Below, one piece after another: positions 6,364 through 10,026 of a stretch of DNA of 10,026 nucleotides (its first letter is position 1; each line of letters begins with the position of its first letter). Source of the DNA: Pseudomonadota bacterium (GTDB lineage Bacteria; Pseudomonadota; Alphaproteobacteria; Rhizobiales; Xanthobacteraceae); the NCBI GenBank assembly GCA_023391175.1, contig JAEWBL010000056.1, positions 1 to 10,026 on the forward strand, in the 5' to 3' direction. Made by a program: the position numbers and the translations under genes. The notes below the pieces were generated by a model. That model ran no database searches. It had not been told where the DNA came from and was given only the letters and a program-made list of their open reading frames with translations.

Positions 6364-6969
6364 ATGAAGATCCTGCATGTGGATTCGAGCATCCTGTCGG
6401 AAGGCTCCATCAGCCGTCAGCTCACCGCCGAGATCGTCGCGACGCTGCAGCGGGCGGCGCCGGGCACCACCGTCACCCATATCGACCTTGCCACTGCGCC
6501 CCTGACCCACCTGACCGCCGCTCACCTCGGCGCGGCGCAGGGCGCTCCGGTGCCGCCAGCCCTTGAGGCGGACGTGGCAGCCAGCAAGGGCGCGCTCGCG
6601 GACTTTCTCGCCAGCGACGTCATCGTCATCGGCGCGCCCATGTACAATTTCTCCGTTCCGTCCCAGCTGAAGGCCTGGATGGATCGTCTGGCGGTGGCCG
6701 GCGTGACCTTCCGCTATTCGGAAAAGGGGCTGGAAGGCCTTGCCGGCGGCAAGAAGCTGATCGTCGCCTCGACCCGTGGCGGCGTGTTCAGCGCCGGCAC
6801 CCCCATGGCGGCTCTGGACCATCAGGAAAGCTATCTCACCGCCTTCTTCGGCTTCCTTGGCATCACCGACGTGTCCTTCGTGCGCGCCGAGGGCGTGGCC
6901 ATGGGGCCTGAGGCGAAAGCGAACGCGGTGGATGCCGCGATCCGGCAGGCGCACGCCCTCGCGGCGTGA
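6364..6969 (+). CDS. azoR: FMN-dependent NADH-azoreductase
   Basis: This 201-residue flavodoxin-fold enzyme has exactly the length of E. coli AzoR (formerly AcpD). It reduces quinones and azo bonds with NADH through a tightly bound FMN, as a homodimer in the cytosol. The FMN phosphate loop is visible (S9, S15, S17 in [13 protein letters not shown]). The flavin-contacting [18 protein letters not shown] runs from residue 90, with MYNF at 93-96. The second FMN loop STRGG is at 136-140, and FFGFLGI (161-167) is also typical of the family. GGAGAG at 6352-6357 is a good ribosome site six bases upstream. The next gene encodes a pirin 36 bases downstream on the same strand, so the two probably share a transcript driven from the LysR-controlled promoter. 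The physiological role is likely quinone or thiol-stress defence rather than dye reduction. Confidence 0.95.
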   Translation: MKILHVDSSILSEGSISRQLTAEIVATLQRAAPGTTVTHIDLATAPLTHLTAAHLGAAQGAPVPPALEADVAASKGALADFLASDVIVIGAPMYNFSVPSQLKAWMDRLAVAGVTFRYSEKGLEGLAGGKKLIVASTRGGVFSAGTPMAALDHQESYLTAFFGFLGITDVSFVRAEGVAMGPEAKANAVDAAIRQAHALAA

Positions 6970-6992
6970 CGCGGACCCGACGCAGAGCAACC

Positions 6993-7000
6993 AAAGGAGG
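6993..7000 (+). promoter_or_regulatory. Strong ribosome binding site deciding the pirin GTG start
   Basis: AAAGGAGG, a near-perfect complement to the 16S rRNA tail, ends five bases before the GTG at 7006. This selects the GTG over later in-frame codons such as the ATG at residue 15. It suggests efficient translation of the second gene of the azoR operon. Confidence 0.8.
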
Positions 7001-7005
7001 AGCCA

Positions 7006-7944
7006 GTGTCAGCGTTCTCTGCGCCGTTGAGCGGTGTCCGTCATGGGATGTCCAGCCTCTCCATGGTGCATTTCGACGTGGATCAGCTGGACCCCGGCGG
7101 CTCCCCCATTCGCCTACTCGACGACTTCCGCGTGTTGGGAAGCCCTTTCGGGCCGCACCCTCACGCGGGCTTCTCCGCCATCACCTATCTCTTCGAGGAT
7201 TCGGAAGGCGCGCTGCGCAGTAGGGACTCGCTGGGCAACGATCTCGTGGTCGGCGCGGGCGGGCTCGTCTGGCTCCAGTCCGGGCGCGGCGCCCTGCACG
7301 AAGAGACGCCGCAGGATCCGGGCCGCGTGCTCCACGGCGCGCAGATCTATGTGAACCTGCGTGCCGCGCACAAGGCGCTACCGCCGCATACCTTCTGGCT
7401 GCAGGACGCCGACGTGCCGCAATGGCGCGACGATAGTGACAACTCGGTGCGCGTCCTCGCGGGGACGTATCGGAACGTCGCATCGCCGCTCGTCCCGGCC
7501 GAGCCCTTCCGTTTGCTCGACCTCGCCATCCGTACCGAGCTGGAGCTGGATCTGGTGCCGGCCAACTGCACCTTGCTCTATGCCCGTGACACCGTGACGG
7601 CCCGGTCGGGTGGCGAGACGCTTCATCTCGACGCCGGACAGGTCAGCTCGGTTTCGGGCAGCGATGTCGTCCGGTTCTCGGCGCGGGGAGCCGCGCGTGT
7701 GCTCGTGCTGTCCGGCGCTCCCATCGACGAGCCCTGCCATGCGGAGGGGCCGTTCATTCTCAACCACCCGCACGAGGTCAAGGATGCGATCTCCCGCTAC
7801 CGGCGCGGCGAGATGGGATCGCTCCAGCGCCGGTTGGGAGAGCGAGTTAAGCTTGGTGCGGGGCAGAACGTCTACATCTATTCTTCGCTCTTCAGGGAAT
7901 TCGGCGACGACTGGTTTCCGGGTGGCAAGTTCCGCGTTGGTTGA
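7006..7944 (+). CDS. Pirin-family cupin protein (possible quercetin dioxygenase)
   Basis: This 312-residue bicupin protein starts at GTG. The N-terminal cupin carries the pirin signature PHPHAGFSAITYLFEDSEG, then RDSLGN, GAGGLVWLQSGRGALHEE. The four metal ligands of pirins are all present as H51, H53, H98 and E100. The second cupin domain covers about residues 165-250 (LVLSGAPIDEPCHAEGPFILN) and has no metal motif, as usual in pirins. Bacterial pirins bind iron and include YhhW-type quercetin 2,3-dioxygenases and metabolic or redox sensors that interact with partner proteins. Length is slightly above the common 230-300. It follows azoR by 36 bases, so it fits a flavonoid- or quinone-responsive unit. 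Enzyme versus regulator cannot be decided from sequence. The frame ends at a TGA and faces the pcaD-like gene convergently, 108 bases away; that gap shows no clear terminator hairpin. Confidence 0.92.
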   Translation: MSAFSAPLSGVRHGMSSLSMVHFDVDQLDPGGSPIRLLDDFRVLGSPFGPHPHAGFSAITYLFEDSEGALRSRDSLGNDLVVGAGGLVWLQSGRGALHEETPQDPGRVLHGAQIYVNLRAAHKALPPHTFWLQDADVPQWRDDSDNSVRVLAGTYRNVASPLVPAEPFRLLDLAIRTELELDLVPANCTLLYARDTVTARSGGETLHLDAGQVSSVSGSDVVRFSARGAARVLVLSGAPIDEPCHAEGPFILNHPHEVKDAISRYRRGEMGSLQRRLGERVKLGAGQNVYIYSSLFREFGDDWFPGGKFRVG

Positions 7945-8052
7945 AATCCGCTCGGACGCGGCTGCTCGGCTAGCTCACGCCTTCGAATTCGCTTGATATC
8001 CCTCCAGGTCCCCCCAGGCCAAAATCACTCTCGAAAAATCAATGGCTTGTCA

Positions 8053-8847
8053 TCACGCCAGATGAGCGATCAGCAGGCGGGCGAGCGCGTCCGGCTGCTC
8101 CACGCACGGGATGTGCGAGGCGTCTGCGATCACCTCCAGCCGGGCGCCGGGAATCGCCTCCGCCATGGCCTCGGCCGAGGCGGGCGGGGTGGAGGGGTCC
8201 TTGTCGCCCACCACGACCAGGGTCGGCGCAGAAATGCGGCCGGTGGAGGCCGTGAGGTCGGCATCTCGCACCGCCATGGCGCAGCCTACGTATCCCTCCA
8301 AGGTGTTGCGGGACACCATGTTGACGTAGCCGCGGACGATGTGGGGCACCCGTTCGCGGAAGCCGTCGGTGAACCAGCGGGCCATGACGCCGGGGGCGAT
8401 GGCGGCGAGGCCGTCGCGGCGGATTCCTGCGAGGCGCTCGTTCCAGACAGAGGCGGGGCCGATCTGCATGGCGGTGTCGCACAGGACAAGCCGATCCACC
8501 CGCCCCGGCGCATGGGCCGCCAGATGCTGGGCCACCATGCCGCCGATGGAGAGGCCGCACACATGGGCCTTTTCGATGCCCAGCGCATCGAGCAGCCCCA
8601 AGGCATCGCCGGCGAGGGCGGCGATGGAATAGCCGGTGTTCTCGTCGGGCAGCGGCGCGGCGTCGGAGAGGCCGTGGCCGCGCATGTCGTAGCGCAGCAC
8701 GCGAAAGCGGGCGAGGAGCGCCGGCATCACGGCGTCCCATACCAGGAAGCTGGTGCCGAGCGAATTGGCGAGCAGCAGCACCGGCGCGCCCTCCGCCCCT
8801 TCAAGCGCGTAATGGATGGTGCGGCCGTCGACGGCGATAAAGGGCAT
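8053..8847 (-). CDS. pcaD: Alpha/beta hydrolase, 3-oxoadipate enol-lactonase-like
   Basis: This 264-residue alpha/beta hydrolase has the length of PcaD, which opens the enol-lactone to 3-oxoadipate in the beta-ketoadipate pathway. The oxyanion segment is LLLANSLGTSFLVWD (25-39), followed by RYDMRGHGLSD. The nucleophile elbow is GLSIGG with Ser100, the acid is probably Asp217 in GDKDPSTPP, and the base is His245 in ADASHIP. The open frame extends upstream to 9099, but that part is out-of-frame sequence of the cyclase gene. The true ATG at 8845-8847 has AGGAGA just upstream and begins MPFIAVDGRTIHYALEG, a typical PcaD start. It sits 19 bases after the cyclase stop and ends in two consecutive TGA codons. 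No other pca gene is seen, so it may hydrolyse a different lactone or ring-opened intermediate; the gene symbol is tentative. Confidence 0.88.
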   Translation of the reverse strand: MPFIAVDGRTIHYALEGAEGAPVLLLANSLGTSFLVWDAVMPALLARFRVLRYDMRGHGLSDAAPLPDENTGYSIAALAGDALGLLDALGIEKAHVCGLSIGGMVAQHLAAHAPGRVDRLVLCDTAMQIGPASVWNERLAGIRRDGLAAIAPGVMARWFTDGFRERVPHIVRGYVNMVSRNTLEGYVGCAMAVRDADLTASTGRISAPTLVVVGDKDPSTPPASAEAMAEAIPGARLEVIADASHIPCVEQPDALARLLIAHLA

Positions 8848-8866
8848 CCGGGTCTCCTGCGGAAGA

Positions 8867-9901
8867 TCACACGGTGGCGATGGGGGTGACGGGCGAGCCC
8901 ACGGCGCCGGGCAGACGCAGCGGCGGGGCGGTGAGGAGGAAGCGATTGCGGCCGGCGGCGCGCAGATGGGCAGCGAGATCGGCGAGCCACCACAATTCGC
9001 CCAGCGGCACGCCGAGCCGGAACAGGCAGTGGTGGTGCAGCGGCATGGCGGCCTGCGTCGTTGCGGCGAGGCGCTTCGCCGGCAGATGCTCCACCGCATA
9101 ATTGTCCGCGACGAGAGCGGCGATGCGGCTGTCCGAAATCCATCGCAGCAGGCGCTCGTCGCGGCCGTCGAGGGCGGCGCAGCTTCGGGCGAGAACCGCG
9201 CCGTCTGGGACGCCGTCCATCTCCATGACGACCTGCGTGAAGCCGGTGTAGAGGCAGAGAATGTCGCCCTCTTCCACCGTCACGTCCTGGGCGTCCATGG
9301 CCCGCATGAGGTCGTCGTAGCCGACGAGATGCCGCTCGCGGCCGAAGTGGGAAAAGAGGTCCACCAGCACGCCGCGCCCCTGCACGCCATGGACGGCGGT
9401 GTTGTGGATGCCCAGCCGGTGCGCGCCGGAGGCGATGCCGCGCGCCTCGGCGTCGCGCGGACCGACGATATCCACGCCAGCGCAGAAGCCGTTGTAATAG
9501 ACAGGCTCGGGCCGGCCTCCGCCGCTGACGTCGAAGAGCGCGCCGACATGGGCGAAGCTGTCCCACTGGGTGGAGTATTGCAGGCAGATCTCCACCTTGT
9601 CGTCGCTGACCACGTCCACAAGGCTCGCATCCTCCACGCACAGCTGCGCGTTGAAGCGTGGCGCGTCCTCGGTACCGGTAGGCTTCAGCACGGGCGGCAC
9701 GCGGCGCACGTTCAGCACGTTGCCGCCGGGGCGGTCGAGGGGCAGGCTTAGGCAGAAGGTGCGGCCCTCCTTCACCTCGGCAACCGCGGCGCGCACCTTT
9801 TCGGGGGTGATGAGGTTGAGACGGCCGAGCTCGTCGTCCGGGCCGAAATCGCCCCAGGTGGAGCCTTCCGGCCGGCGGGTCCAGCGGGGATTGGACGTCA
9901 T
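8867..9901 (-). CDS. Cyclase-family hydrolase (kynurenine formamidase/isatin hydrolase superfamily)
   Basis: This 344-residue cytosolic protein belongs to the Cyclase superfamily (PF04199), whose members are metal-dependent amide or lactone hydrolases. Visible family features are the start TWGDFGPDDELGRLNLITPEKV, the core QYSTQWDSFAHVG at 108-120, and GVQGRGVLVDL at 172-182. VEEGDILCLYTG (209-220), a late HHHCLFRLGVPLGELWWLADL and the ending PVTPIA complete the pattern. In KynB-like members the core reads HxGTHxDxPxH. Here Q108 and Q112 replace two histidines, while D114 and H118 remain, as do H291 and E303, twelve residues apart. It is longer than KynB (about 210) and belongs to the long subgroup. 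GGAG at 9907-9910 supports the ATG. It is followed by the PcaD-like hydrolase and preceded by an SDR in one leftward operon. Substrate unknown; ring opening of a lactone or diketone is a guess. Confidence 0.9.
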   Translation of the reverse strand: MTSNPRWTRRPEGSTWGDFGPDDELGRLNLITPEKVRAAVAEVKEGRTFCLSLPLDRPGGNVLNVRRVPPVLKPTGTEDAPRFNAQLCVEDASLVDVVSDDKVEICLQYSTQWDSFAHVGALFDVSGGGRPEPVYYNGFCAGVDIVGPRDAEARGIASGAHRLGIHNTAVHGVQGRGVLVDLFSHFGRERHLVGYDDLMRAMDAQDVTVEEGDILCLYTGFTQVVMEMDGVPDGAVLARSCAALDGRDERLLRWISDSRIAALVADNYAVEHLPAKRLAATTQAAMPLHHHCLFRLGVPLGELWWLADLAAHLRAAGRNRFLLTAPPLRLPGAVGSPVTPIATV

Positions 9902-9962
9902 GCTGTCTCCGTTTAGATGCAGCCCGCGCGGCGCCTGAGCGAAGACGCAGGAGCCGACGGAC

Positions 9963-10026
9963 CTAGATTGCGCCCTTGCCGACCGTGATGCCGCCGCAGA
10001 CCGGCAGTGTCTGGCCGGTGATAAAG
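9963..10026 (-). CDS. Short-chain dehydrogenase/reductase (C-terminal end only)
   Basis: The last 20 codons of a minus-strand gene enter the window and end with TAG at 9963-9965. The residues FITGQTLPVCGGITVGKGAI match the C-terminus of classical SDRs (FabG-like), where ITGQ-x-L-x-V-x-GG is strongly conserved. These enzymes oxidise alcohols or reduce ketones with NAD(P)H. It is 61 bases upstream of the cyclase gene and probably the preceding gene of the same operon. The catalytic YxxxK lies outside the window, so only the family can be given. The 61-base gap between the genes shows only the cyclase ribosome site. Confidence 0.8.
   Translation of the reverse strand, partial: FITGQTLPVCGGITVGKGAI

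Noticed and set aside
7945..8052. Possible bidirectional terminator between the pirin and pcaD-like genes
   Set aside because: I found only the short palindrome CGAATTCG and C-rich runs; no stem followed by a T tract on either strand.
7993..8889. 298-codon plus-strand frame opposite the PcaD-like gene
   Set aside because: The minus strand carries a complete alpha/beta hydrolase with its catalytic triad; this frame is its shadow.
8848..9099. N-terminal 84-residue extension of the PcaD-like hydrolase
   Set aside because: The extension reads through the cyclase gene in the wrong phase and is C/R/P/S-rich. A well-placed ATG with a ribosome site at 8847 gives the normal PcaD start and length.
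8816..9751. 311-codon plus-strand frame and a 304-codon minus-strand frame (8727-9641) across the cyclase gene
   Set aside because: Both are shadows of the cyclase-family gene at 8867-9901, which has family motifs, a ribosome site and operon spacing.

Overview
The window is very GC-rich, densely coded, and carries families typical of free-living Alphaproteobacteria (TetR next to a NodT-type RND efflux operon, LysR/azoreductase/pirin, aromatic-catabolism genes). A Hyphomicrobiales (Xanthobacter-, Ancylobacter- or Rhizobium-like) chromosome is a reasonable guess, but nothing in the sequence fixes the genus. There is no insertion sequence, phage gene, RNA gene or CRISPR array, and no gene-free gap longer than about 125 bases.

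Region 1 (1-3684) is a tripartite efflux system. Reading leftward on the minus strand are an outer-membrane lipoprotein channel of the NodT family, a periplasmic adaptor, and the first 58 codons of an RND inner-membrane pump. A TetR/AcrR repressor is transcribed divergently. The 106-base shared promoter region holds two near-identical 14-base inverted repeats (GAACCGTWCAGTTC), which are probably the repressor's operators.

Region 2 (3685-5291) has a second TetR-type regulator with a TTG start, followed on the same strand by a QorB-like NAD(P)H:quinone oxidoreductase. The gap before qorB holds two copies of CGTAC-N6-GTACG.

Region 3 (5292-7944) has a LysR regulator divergent from an FMN-dependent NADH-azoreductase (azoR) and a pirin-family protein, the last two forming an operon. 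A TTAT-N11-ATAA LysR-type box lies between lysR and azoR.

Region 4 (7945-10026) is a leftward catabolic operon: the C-terminus of a short-chain dehydrogenase, a cyclase/hydrolase of the kynurenine-formamidase superfamily, and an alpha/beta hydrolase resembling 3-oxoadipate enol-lactonase (PcaD). Its substrate cannot be read from the sequence.

Together, regions 1-3 look like a neighbourhood for handling quinone-like, azo or phenolic compounds: export by the RND pump, two-electron reduction by QorB and AzoR, and possible dioxygenation by pirin, each under its own local regulator. Region 4 may feed ring-cleavage or lactone intermediates into central metabolism. I see no clear sign of an entirely new system. 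The most interesting content is the set of regulatory palindromes and the divergent metal site of the cyclase.
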